From contig DAOVRL010000064.1 in the NCBI GenBank assembly GCA_030628155.1, positions 1-21,741 of the forward strand: a stretch of 21,741 nt of DNA. The letters are read 5' to 3'. Positions 14,900-21,741 of the stretch are shown here, piece by piece (the stretch's first letter is position 1; each line of letters starts with the position of its first letter). The position numbers and the translations under genes are program-made. The notes under the pieces are model-generated. The model made no database searches. It was not told the origin of the DNA and worked only from the letters and a program-made list of their open reading frames with translations. This DNA is from DAOVRL01 sp023128595 (GTDB lineage: Bacteria > Planctomycetota > Phycisphaerae > Sedimentisphaerales > Anaerobacaceae).

Positions 14900-16078
14900 A
14901 TGCTCCGTACATACAGACTAAATGCCGAGGAAGTTGATTCGCTTGAGTTGAAAGTCCTGTTGATTACGAAAGGGATCAACGTTCCTGTTTCGGTTTACGA
15001 GCGATTCTCTAAGGTTCGGCGATTATCCGGTCCCGATGATGCACAAGCGTGTAATTGTCTGATACTGCCGGATTCTACAATTGTTCACATGGTCAACACG
15101 GGTCCTCGGTCACCCTTGAGCATGAGTATCAACCAGAGTGGTCGCGCCTGCCTTGAATACGAAGGGCGCTTCGTAACAGAGGTGGATTTCCCGCCGGCTA
15201 CTCGCTTCTACGAACAGAGGACGTCGAGCGGCATGCCGTTCAAGGGAATGGCTGTTTTGCAAGGTGTTGACGTCCTGTCGTTCCCCTATCTGTGGCCGTG
15301 TGAGTATGCGCGCGCGGGATATGCGTGCCATTTCTGCTATACGGGGGGCTATAGCCAGCAGCTTGTCCGCGAGGGTAAGGAATTGCCGCCTTCACCGAGT
15401 GCTCAGGACGTCGCGGAGGTGGTGGGCTACGCTGTTCAGACCGAGGGCGTTGCTTCACACGTGCAGATCACCGGAGGATCGTCAATGGACCCGTCGGCCG
15501 AGGTCGATCTGGTAGTCGAGATGCTTCGGGCAATCAACGAACTCGTGAGCCTGGAGAGCCTTGGCGGAGAAATGCTCATCTACACCTCCCCTCCCGCTGA
15601 TCCTGCCCTCGTGGATGACATCTTTGCAGCCGGCGCAGACCGCGTAGCCTGCGACATTGAGCTCTGGGATGAGCAGTTAGCCAGCCGGATCTGCCCGGGC
15701 AAAATGAGGTTTGCCGGACGGCGGCGCCAACTGGCAATGCTGGTGCATGTTGCCCAGAAGTTCGGTCCAAACAAGGCATGCAGTGCGTTTGTCGTGGGCT
15801 TGGAACCGGCAGAGAGCTTTCTTGCGGGCGCCCGACATCTGGCCGAGCGCGGCGTGGTCCCGATAGCCTCCGTATGGCTGCCTCACGGCAAACCGGTGGA
15901 TGGTAAGAGCGAGGCGCCCGGCCTCGACTTTTATCGCCGTGTGCTGGACGGGCTGACTGAGATATACGACAAGTATGGTTGCGAACCCCCCGGCACGGCG
16001 GGTTTCAACGTTTGTCTTTGCCGCGATACGTGGAACCACCGTGCGGAGAGGAGGGAGCGGCTAACAGGAAAATTGTGA
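14900..16078 (+). CDS. Radical-SAM-like protein with CX8CX2C cluster motif
   Basis: The 392-residue cytoplasmic protein has three cysteines in WPCEYARAGYACHFCYTGG: C134, C143 and C146. Radical SAM enzymes normally carry CX3CX2C for the [4Fe-4S] cluster; here the first gap is eight, a spacing seen in a minority of families. Aromatic Phe/Tyr around the last Cys and the later HVQITGGSSMDP segment fit the SAM-binding GGE-like strand, and alternating strands and helices afterwards (DRVACDIEL, KACSAFVVGLE, VVPIASVWLPHGKP) suggest a TIM barrel. An N-terminal domain of about 120 residues precedes it. GGGAG lies five bases before ATG 14900. The substrate is unknown, and no peptide or cofactor genes are adjacent. 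Confidence 0.7.
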   Translation: MLRTYRLNAEEVDSLELKVLLITKGINVPVSVYERFSKVRRLSGPDDAQACNCLILPDSTIVHMVNTGPRSPLSMSINQSGRACLEYEGRFVTEVDFPPATRFYEQRTSSGMPFKGMAVLQGVDVLSFPYLWPCEYARAGYACHFCYTGGYSQQLVREGKELPPSPSAQDVAEVVGYAVQTEGVASHVQITGGSSMDPSAEVDLVVEMLRAINELVSLESLGGEMLIYTSPPADPALVDDIFAAGADRVACDIELWDEQLASRICPGKMRFAGRRRQLAMLVHVAQKFGPNKACSAFVVGLEPAESFLAGARHLAERGVVPIASVWLPHGKPVDGKSEAPGLDFYRRVLDGLTEIYDKYGCEPPGTAGFNVCLCRDTWNHRAERRERLTGKL

Positions 16079-16151
16079 TGAAAAGGTCAGGAACAAGATT
16101 CATAGGTATAGGCCCGGAATTGGATTAGCTATTTCATAGTCGATTAGAACA

Positions 16152-16508
16152 ATGCAAAAAAGGAACCTTGAGAAAATTGCCAGAGAAGACGGGCGGTTCA
16201 GCCCTGCGGCGATTAAATTCGTCTATGAAGGGCTCGGCTATACCGCCAAGAAGATCGCCGAAGAGCCGCGTCACGTCACCGGCCAAACGCTGTGCGAGGG
16301 GCTGAAGAAACTCGCCGTTGAGAAATGGGGCAGACTGGCTTTGCTCGTGCTCAGTACCTGGGGCGTCAAGGCCACGCGCGATTTCGGCGAGATCGTCTAT
16401 CTGATGATAAAGCACAAGTGGATGAGCGCCCAGCCGACCGACTCAATCGACGATTTCGACGGCGCTTACGATTTCCAAGCCGTCTTCAAAGACCAATTCG
16501 AATTCTAA
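16152..16508 (+). CDS. Minf_1886 family protein (PVC-superfamily conserved hypothetical)
   Basis: The 118-residue protein matches by pattern the Minf_1886 family known from Planctomycetes and Verrucomicrobia: FSPAAIKFVYEGLGYT near the N-terminus, HVTGQTLCEGLKKLAVEKWG in the middle, WGVKATRDFGEIVYLMI, and an acidic phenylalanine-rich end (DFDGAYDFQ, then FEF). Its function is not known. No strong ribosome binding site precedes ATG 16152. The downstream gene is convergent, 60 bases away, and no T-tract terminator is visible between. Confidence 0.85.
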   Translation: MQKRNLEKIAREDGRFSPAAIKFVYEGLGYTAKKIAEEPRHVTGQTLCEGLKKLAVEKWGRLALLVLSTWGVKATRDFGEIVYLMIKHKWMSAQPTDSIDDFDGAYDFQAVFKDQFEF

Positions 16509-16568
16509 GTTCTCAACGTTGACTTCCGACACGTCAGCCCAGTCTCTTTCTGCTGGTCGTTCGGGCTT

Positions 16569-18656
16569 CTACTCCCATCTCAACTCGTCAAACCGCTCGC
16601 TCTCCACGAATTCCACGTGCCCATAATGGAACAATATATGGGATCCTTCTCCTTGGTGATTCTCAGGGGCTAAAAGCTCCGGCCCACCAAACTGATTCCA
16701 ACCCGCCCTGGTCTCAAACAACAGCACCATATCCGGAGGGCAACTCGCGTGCGTAACATTGGGATTAATCGCGTAATGACTCCGCCCCGCTTCTGCTGAC
16801 GGACAGACAAACATCTCTTGAGTCACGTGGCCATATTCGTATTGCAGCAGCAAATCACACCATTTATCTGCCGTGGGATAGTCATCATCATGATCATTGG
16901 CATATACCCTCAGCGCTTTTCCAAGGGCTCTTAAGTTATCGGCGCACGCTAATCGGTTATCTATTTCGCGAGCGCGCAGCGATGGCTGTAGCCAGTAATC
17001 AGCGAAAATCGAAAAGTCTATCATATTCACTATGCCGTCGTGGTTGATATCGCCCCTAAGCGCCCATTCGCTCATACTCGCATAGGGCGTCCCACCGTAG
17101 GCGCCCATATTGACAAGGTCGCCGTTGGGCATAGGCTCAGCGGACGGGTCATCGTATGGGTCGCCGGCGTCGATGCAGGGGCTTGTTACCTTGTCGAGCA
17201 CCCACACATCATGCTCCGGCCAATACCGCCCCCTCTCGCTGAGCAAATGATAGTCACCATTGTTCGGCTCGGCGAAGCACGGGTCGAGATCGAGGTTGCC
17301 TTCACCAGGCCAGCCGCCTTGGATATCACTGTATCTGGTCCAGGCCGAGCCGCCTATCTGGTCAGGCCAGTTGCCCCATGCGATAGAGTTGCTTATTACT
17401 CCACCGCCGAATGTTGCACGGAGGCCGCCGCCGAGAGAGCCGGCGGTGTTGTGGGCAATTGTGCAGTTTACGATATTCGCGTCGCAGCCTTCGAGTCCTC
17501 CGCCCTCATCGCCTGCGGTGTTGTGGGCAAAGATGCAGTTGCTAACAGTGCCCCAGCAGCGCATGAGCGCACCGCCGAGGTAGTCTGCCGAATTGTGGGT
17601 GAAGACACAGCCGCTGATAGTGGTCTTGGTTCTGTAGGCGTGGACTGCGCCGCCGTGGTCGGCGGAGTTGCGGGAGAAGGTGCAATTCTTGATGGTGGCG
17701 ATCTCCGCGGCAAGGATTGCGCCGCCCATGGAAACGATGGCGAAGTTGTCAGTGAATGTGCAGTCTTCTATCACTACGCCGGGGGATTGAATACAGATTC
17801 CGCCCCCGGAGCTGGCCGAGTTACCTGAGATCATGTTGTTTCTGATAATTACGGCCCCGGCGTCATAACAGATGATTCCGCCGCCACCACCACCGGGTTC
17901 GCAGTGGTTGTCGCGGATGATGTTGCCGAGGATCAGAGGTGCGGTCCCGTCGCGGCAGGCAATTGCTGCGCCGCCGTCAGCGTCGAAGGTTACGTGATTG
18001 CCCTGTATCACGTTGTTTGCGATTGTCGGTGATGCTCCATTCCTGCACATGATTCCTGCGCCGGAGCCGTGGACGCCACCGGTGATGGTGAAGCCTTCAA
18101 GGACGCAGTCGCGCGTTTCGGCGGAGTGGAAGTTGAAACCGCGGTGGTTCTCTTCTTCTGTGCCCTGGCAGTCGATGATGGTTGCGGCGACGAGTGCGGC
18201 GTCGTTGGGGTCCTTGCTTCGGACGGTTATGACCTTTCCGCCGAAGTCCATCTCGCGGTTGCCGGTGCCGGTGTATGTGCCTTCGAGTACGACGATTGTC
18301 TCGCCGTCCTCGGCGGCGTCGATGGCCTCCTGGATAGCGTCGAAGGGATGAGACTGGCTGCCATCTTCCTGCGGGTCGCTTGTGTCGGGATCGCCGGGCG
18401 CCGGGTCGGCCGGCGCATCGTCATCGACATAAATAGCCGGCGGCTTGGCGAGCAGTGCGACTTCGGCGCATGAGCAGTAGAAAGTCGCTTCGGCGTGAAG
18501 GGCCAGAACCTGAACTGCGGCCCAGCTCGTGCCGTCATCGGCGCTTAGAAAATCGGCGTCCGCATCGACGTATATGACTCTTGCGAACGAGGGTATCTCA
18601 GTTGCCAATAAAAAAGCCAACGCTGCTAAACAAACCTTCAGATTTTTCGTGCGCAT
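16569..18656 (-). CDS. Secreted right-handed beta-helix protein with dockerin-like repeat and pseudopilin-type C-terminus
   Basis: The 695-residue protein has a signal peptide cleaved near A26 (PSFA). Residues about 110-430 form a parallel beta-helix with many GGG turns and NNxIxGN/NCTFSxNSA rungs, as in pectate-lyase-like or adhesin proteins. Residues 534-557 are a single dockerin-like calcium repeat (RGDINHDGIVNMIDFSIFAD). The last 136 residues (from 560) resemble the globular part of planctomycete pseudopilins (NLRALGKALRVYANDHDDDYP, then NHQGEGSHILFHYG), without the pilin helix. The N-terminus contains two successive IYVDxDA starts (28-34 and 75-81), suggesting a recombined head. GGAGGAG lies six bases before ATG 18656. 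Likely an extracellular polysaccharide-binding or degrading protein; catalytic residues cannot be assigned. Confidence 0.88.
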   Translation of the reverse strand: MRTKNLKVCLAALAFLLATEIPSFARVIYVDADADFLSADDGTSWAAVQVLALHAEATFYCSCAEVALLAKPPAIYVDDDAPADPAPGDPDTSDPQEDGSQSHPFDAIQEAIDAAEDGETIVVLEGTYTGTGNREMDFGGKVITVRSKDPNDAALVAATIIDCQGTEEENHRGFNFHSAETRDCVLEGFTITGGVHGSGAGIMCRNGASPTIANNVIQGNHVTFDADGGAAIACRDGTAPLILGNIIRDNHCEPGGGGGGIICYDAGAVIIRNNMISGNSASSGGGICIQSPGVVIEDCTFTDNFAIVSMGGAILAAEIATIKNCTFSRNSADHGGAVHAYRTKTTISGCVFTHNSADYLGGALMRCWGTVSNCIFAHNTAGDEGGGLEGCDANIVNCTIAHNTAGSLGGGLRATFGGGVISNSIAWGNWPDQIGGSAWTRYSDIQGGWPGEGNLDLDPCFAEPNNGDYHLLSERGRYWPEHDVWVLDKVTSPCIDAGDPYDDPSAEPMPNGDLVNMGAYGGTPYASMSEWALRGDINHDGIVNMIDFSIFADYWLQPSLRAREIDNRLACADNLRALGKALRVYANDHDDDYPTADKWCDLLLQYEYGHVTQEMFVCPSAEAGRSHYAINPNVTHASCPPDMVLLFETRAGWNQFGGPELLAPENHQGEGSHILFHYGHVEFVESERFDELRWE

Positions 18657-18707
18657 ATCTAACTCCTCCAGAGAAAGCTCCTATAGATCGTAGTACTCCA
18701 GCCGGTG

Positions 18708-18768
18708 ACAAGGCCATAAGGGTAAAGTCGTCAAAATTAAGCTCGCAGTCACCGTTTATGTCGCTTCT
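18708..18768 (-). pseudogene. Fossil of a dockerin-like repeat
   Basis: On the minus strand, after an in-frame TAG (18771-18769), the sequence reads RSDINGDCELNFDDFTLMA, a clear dockerin calcium-repeat pattern (normally RGDINGD--V-F-DF-LMA). No gene body precedes it, so it is the remnant of the end of another secreted protein. It lies just before the beta-helix gene in the same orientation. Confidence 0.75.
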
Positions 18769-18785
18769 CTACCCGTATGCTATTC

Positions 18786-18815
18786 TGATATGTTCCTGTG
18801 TTAGAGAACATATCA
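18786..18815. repeat. Perfect 10-bp inverted repeat
   Basis: TGATATGTTC (18786-18795) and GAACATATCA (18806-18815) are exact reverse complements with a 10-base spacer. It could be an operator or an RNA hairpin. It is 130 bases upstream of the beta-helix start codon. Confidence 0.6.
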
Positions 18816-19037
18816 TCAAAGAACTGCCCAAGATGCGTCGGGACCGGTTATGTAATAATGGTGCGCCAAAGACAACAAAGGTAACGTTCTTGCTCCAAAG
18901 TTTCGAAAAATACGGCAAAATCGGTCTTTTCCGGCCGCTACGGCTTTTCCTGGGTCTGCTCTGCGCATCCGTTTTCTGACGAAATGCCGCCGGCGGGCCG
19001 CGATATGGAACCTGGGCCGCTCCTGCGCCGGCGGGAT

Positions 19038-19517
19038 CTATTTCAATTCGAGCACGAATGCCTGGTCGCATCGGCTCGACAAATGCTCCGGCTCGTATTC
19101 GACAAATCCGTAACTCTTATACAAGCTGATCGCCTCTTTGAGGACCGAAGCGGTCTCGAGGGTCATCTTCCTAAATCCCATCCGCCTCGCCTCGGCCAGG
19201 GCCTCGTCCAACAGCAGCTTGCCCAACCCTCTGCCTCTATATGAGCTGTGCAGATACATTTTACGAAGCTCGCAGGTTGCTTTATCAATCGAGTAGAGTC
19301 CGCATGCCCCAATTATCGAACCGTCCTTTTCTTCGAGCACATAAAACGCGCCGCCCCGCTGGAAATAGGAATGCTCAACGTCTTTAAGGTCGGAGTCGGT
19401 GGATTCAGGGTCCGGCTTGAGATTATACTCTTGAAGCACGTTGAAAACCAAGTCGGTAATCTTGGGGCAATCGGCGTTATTTGCACGCCGTAATCTTGGC
19501 CACCGGCTTTTGGGCAT
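19038..19517 (-). CDS. GNAT family N-acetyltransferase
   Basis: The 159-residue cytoplasmic enzyme of the GNAT fold transfers an acetyl group from acetyl-CoA to an unknown amine. Motif A with the CoA pyrophosphate loop is RGRGLGK at residues 94-100, preceded by the LRKMYLHSSY strand; motif D/C follows as LETASVLKEAISLYKSYGF, a typical GNAT ending. ATG 19517 (MPKSRW) was chosen over an in-frame start at 19598 because AGGAAAG precedes it and the longer N-terminus looks non-coding. It is monocistronic on the minus strand, with no recognisable partner. Confidence 0.92.
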   Translation of the reverse strand: MPKSRWPRLRRANNADCPKITDLVFNVLQEYNLKPDPESTDSDLKDVEHSYFQRGGAFYVLEEKDGSIIGACGLYSIDKATCELRKMYLHSSYRGRGLGKLLLDEALAEARRMGFRKMTLETASVLKEAISLYKSYGFVEYEPEHLSSRCDQAFVLELK

Positions 19518-19655
19518 AGCATCTTTCTTTCCTGCGTAAAAACCAACCTCCCGGCACAAATCGCTCGTGAATTGTACCTGACTTTTTAGGAAAATCACAA
19601 ATTATTCAAATATGGAAAGAGGTGGTGCTTATGATTGTGTGGAAGTTTTATTTGC

Positions 19656-19675
19656 CTGGACTACTGTTAGTCCAG
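19656..19675 (-). terminator. Hairpin overlapping the stop codon of the lipoprotein gene
   Basis: CTGGACTA and TAGTCCAG are perfect 8-bp arms around a four-base loop, and the TAA stop lies inside. It lacks a clear T tract on the minus strand, so termination is uncertain; it may protect the mRNA end. Confidence 0.35.
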
Positions 19676-19999
19676 TGCACGAAACTCACCCGTTTCTTCA
19701 ATAATTACAGGATAGCCCTCGATGGTTGACGGGATATTAGCTCGTAGCTGCTGTGGTTTTGAGGATGTAAAAACCTTGATACAAGGCTTACCTTCGAAAA
19801 GCCCGATTGCAGTGCCTTCGACTCCGGGAATGGCCATCCAGCCATCCGTGTGTTCTTCCTGCACCTGCTCGATAGTTCGTTCCGGCATATACTGTCCTTT
19901 CTCAGGGTCGCCGGGGCCAGTATGAGAACAGCCGGCAAGATTACCGGCTGTTGTCATAATACCAATGTTCAGCAAAACAATTGCAATCTGCCTGACCAT
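19667..19999 (-). CDS. Lipoprotein carrying only the protease-type N-terminal (prodomain-like) domain
   Basis: The 110-residue protein has a lipoprotein signal with lipobox L21-A22-G23-C24. The mature part (residues about 45-110) aligns with residues 42-103 of the protease encoded just upstream (20140-21210): both have VQE-HT, a MAI-GV-GTA-GL block, a KV strand, IP---(E/D)G-PV and a TG-F-AL ending. The protease and its Nal1-like relatives carry this domain before the catalytic part. Here it stands alone on a lipid anchor, so it may act as a membrane-attached inhibitor or chaperone of the protease (inference). ATG 19999 was chosen because the signal peptide starts there; a TTG at 20029 is upstream. 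Confidence 0.75.
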   Translation of the reverse strand: MVRQIAIVLLNIGIMTTAGNLAGCSHTGPGDPEKGQYMPERTIEQVQEEHTDGWMAIPGVEGTAIGLFEGKPCIKVFTSSKPQQLRANIPSTIEGYPVIIEETGEFRALD

Positions 20000-20029
20000 T
20001 AACAGGTCTCTATTCTCTGGGCCATTCAA

Positions 20030-20139
20030 GAAAGCAGACTAACACTGCGTTTTATGCCCGTAGGCGTAACGCCAACGACATCCGCCAGCATTTATGCCAG
20101 ACATGTCCTTGTATCGTATCAGAGACTTTTTACGTCTCG
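20030..20139. other. Short gap between protease and lipoprotein genes
   Basis: It contains a small GGCGT-A-ACGCC palindrome (about 20065-20075) and TTATGCC repeats. No gene is seen. It may carry the lipoprotein leader, but no strong promoter is visible. Confidence 0.35.
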
Positions 20140-21210
20140 CTATTCGCCATCAATGGTAACGTCAAAGCGGTCAAGTACGGGGCCAATCGGATTGGCAATC
20201 GTATAAAATGAGCTACCAGCAAACAGCAATCCCACGGGTCTACGGTCGTTTGCCTTGTTTCTTCCTTTACCATCACAGACTATAAGCGAACCCGAATCGC
20301 CGCCGGCGCTAAAGCCGCCGGGTGATACAACTATCTGGCCGACAAAACGTGCCACGCCCGTGTCATAACCAACATCAACGGTGGCGTTAAGAGCATAGAC
20401 TTTGCCTTTGGTCAACCCTGTTGTTCGCCCGTACTTCTTCACCGGCAGGTTAATTTGAGCTGCCATAGTCGTTGACTTGGGCGTCCCATATCCATCTGAT
20501 GGTGTGGCATTGCCGAGATTGGCCGTCGAACTAAGGGCAATGGCCGCATCGATCTCATTAGTAGGGATGGGATGGGGGGGATCCTCGGTATCGTAGAAGA
20601 CGATCGTCTCATAGTCATGAAGGGTGCCAATGGCATCAGCCGGGTCTTTTCCGCCATCGTACGCACCTGGTTGAAGAACATTATCGCCGATGGCAGCATT
20701 GTTCTCGTCCGCGTAAACGTGGTTGTTGCTCAGAGCATATACGTTGTTACCCTTCTTGACTCTGCAGCCGATCGTCCCGGCTGTGATGTCCGGATGGCCG
20801 GTTGAGACCCCTATCGGGACTGGGCGGTCAAAGCGCGCCGTAGGATCGACCGGAGGTTCAGGATCAGGTTTGGGCGGCTTCCCGGGTTTGTCGGGTTTTG
20901 GCAGCGCGTAGAATCTGCCCGTGACTACCGCATGGACGGGAACTCCGTCGAGCTTCCTGGGGATTCCGGCAACGCCCGGCTTTTCAACGAGGACCTTGAC
21001 CACGTGGGCGTTGGATCCGTCGAGCCCTACGGCCGTACCCACTACGCCCTTGATTGCCATAAGGCGGTTGGTGTGCCCTTCCTGGACTGCTTTGACGCGC
21101 TCGAAGGCCGTATCTCTGTTGCCCTGGGCCGACAAAACGCCCGAAAGAACGAAGAGTCCCAGAATCGCAACAACGACTAACAGTATTTTACAAAAAATTC
21201 GCCTCGTCAT
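20140..21210 (-). CDS. Secreted trypsin-like (S1-fold) serine protease with N-terminal domain
   Basis: The 356-residue protein starts with a signal peptide (KILLVVVAILGLFVLSGVLSAQ). Residues about 38-103 are an alpha/beta N-terminal domain (VQEGHTNRLMAIKGVVGTAV), residues 104-123 a proline-lysine linker, and the rest a chymotrypsin-fold protease with the triad H164 (SNNHVYADEN), D221 (NEIDAAIA) and S306 (GGDSGSLIV). The layout resembles bacterial Nal1-like proteases that hold a GTAVG domain before the catalytic part. It is probably periplasmic or secreted. AAGGAG lies about seven bases before ATG 21210. The promoter is proposed at 21365-21393. The lipoprotein downstream repeats its N-terminal domain. 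Confidence 0.9.
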   Translation of the reverse strand: MTRRIFCKILLVVVAILGLFVLSGVLSAQGNRDTAFERVKAVQEGHTNRLMAIKGVVGTAVGLDGSNAHVVKVLVEKPGVAGIPRKLDGVPVHAVVTGRFYALPKPDKPGKPPKPDPEPPVDPTARFDRPVPIGVSTGHPDITAGTIGCRVKKGNNVYALSNNHVYADENNAAIGDNVLQPGAYDGGKDPADAIGTLHDYETIVFYDTEDPPHPIPTNEIDAAIALSSTANLGNATPSDGYGTPKSTTMAAQINLPVKKYGRTTGLTKGKVYALNATVDVGYDTGVARFVGQIVVSPGGFSAGGDSGSLIVCDGKGRNKANDRRPVGLLFAGSSFYTIANPIGPVLDRFDVTIDGE

Positions 21211-21364
21211 AATGTTTCTCCTTTTCTTACGGTTACAAAGACTATATCGTCTCGCTAACAGAAGATTCTACAAGAAAACGGTGCTTCCTTATGCATCCAT
21301 ACTGCATTCTCCACAGCAATAAGCTGCACATACATGGTTTCCCCCTACAAATTCTCTGCTAAGT

Positions 21365-21393
21365 AGTTTACCAGAGCAAACTGCAAAAGTCAA
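21365..21393 (-). promoter_or_regulatory. Possible sigma-70 promoter for the protease gene
   Basis: TTGACT (21393-21388) and TAAACT (21370-21365) are separated by 17 bases on the minus strand. The -10 box matches four of six positions. The leader would be about 150 bases long. Confidence 0.45.
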
Positions 21394-21656
21394 GGAATTT
21401 ATCAGGAATTAGCAGGATACTTGTGCATTATTTAGTTAAACCCATTAACAATAAGGCTTTAGGGCAATCCGGCTCGCGGGGGAAAAGTAGTCCTCTAAAG
21501 GCAAGCAACTCCCAATCTATGGCATTTGGAGCTGTTTTTGGCGTGCGGGACCCCAATCGGGGGGGGATGCACTTCCATAATCTCTTGCTATCGACGGGTG
21601 TGACTGATTTTCCTGGCACAGTATAAGGTTCTTCCTGACAAAGGATTACGCGCTCC
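21394..21656. other. Intergenic region without a gene
   Basis: About 260 bases. Short frames are open on both strands (21423-21626 plus, 21428-21661 minus) but show no ribosome binding site or domain. The segment around 21463-21570 has runs GGGGG and CCCC-ATCGGGGGGG and looks like a repeat or mobile-cassette fragment, but I cannot identify it. Confidence 0.35.
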
Positions 21657-21738
21657 GTCATTGCGAGCGAAGCGAAGCAATCTCACTCATTTGTAAGGCG
21701 GAGATTGCCACGGCCTTTTTCAAAGGCCTCGCAACGAC
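21657..21738. repeat. REP-like palindromic element, copy 3
   Basis: GTCATTGCGAG on the left (21657-21667) pairs with CTCGCAACGAC (21728-21738), with one mismatch against the other copies. AAGCAATCTC and GAGATTGC inside and GGCCTTTTTCAAAGGCC before the right arm follow the same plan as copy 2. Confidence 0.85.
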
Positions 21739-21741
21739 GAT

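Larger units (their letters stand above)
18657..18983. other. Intergenic region: dockerin fossil and an inverted repeat
   Basis: About 330 bases between minus-strand genes contain no intact gene. They hold a dockerin remnant (18708-18768) and a 10-bp inverted repeat (18786-18815), both annotated separately. I see no good promoter for the beta-helix gene. The rest (18816-18983) shows nothing I recognise. Confidence 0.5.

Noticed and set aside
17040..17828. 262-residue plus-strand frame
   Set aside because: It is antisense to the beta-helix repeats; its glycine/alanine/valine bias comes from the repeats.
21423..21661. Small genes on either strand (67 and 77 residues)
   Set aside because: Both frames overlap, have no ribosome binding site and no recognisable motif; they are probably chance frames in a repeat-like segment.

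Overview
The window looks like a chromosomal piece of a Planctomycetota bacterium, most likely class Phycisphaerae (Sedimentisphaerales-like), probably from an environmental genome. The lineage call rests on several things: a Minf_1886-type protein typical of the PVC superfamily; a pseudopilin of the planctomycete kind (FTLVELL N-terminus, RHNGYINGLFVDFS C-terminal motif); a secreted beta-helix protein ending in a dockerin-like GDINHDG repeat; and many short interspersed repeats between genes. This is inference from protein style, not from a marker gene; I see no rRNA or tRNA.

Layout. Bases 1-2250 hold a small arrestin-like protein between degenerate repeats, then a secreted triple-repeat protein on the minus strand with a clear promoter and terminator, then a decayed transposase tail. 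Bases 2260-6520 hold a small P-loop ATPase and dnaE (replicative polymerase alpha subunit). Bases 6600-8717 are accessory: an AT-rich, apparently frameshifted small membrane protein, then four tightly packed genes made of two nucleotidyltransferase modules (MNT plus HEPN, and a small protein plus a second nucleotidyltransferase). These run without a gap into tmk. Bases 8710-13863 are a housekeeping block, tmk - holB - ricT-like (PSP1) - metG, whose order recalls the tmk-holB-yaaT-metS neighbourhood of Bacillus.

Bases 14000-16510 carry a pseudopilin, an unusual radical-SAM-like protein with a CX8CX2C cysteine pattern, and the Minf_1886 protein. Bases 16569-21210 are all minus strand: a beta-helix/dockerin/pseudopilin-C-terminus chimera, a GNAT acetyltransferase, a small lipoprotein and a secreted trypsin-like protease. 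The lipoprotein is a stand-alone copy of the protease's own N-terminal domain.

Three copies of a REP-like palindromic element (GTCATTGCGAG...CTCGCAATGAC) and one fossil of a REP-associated tyrosine transposase are present. The most interesting points are the protease/free-prodomain pair, the double nucleotidyltransferase module co-transcribed with thymidylate kinase, the gene split exactly at an A_AAA_AAA slippery heptamer, the CX8CX2C radical-SAM-like protein, and the beta-helix chimera with a dockerin fossil upstream.
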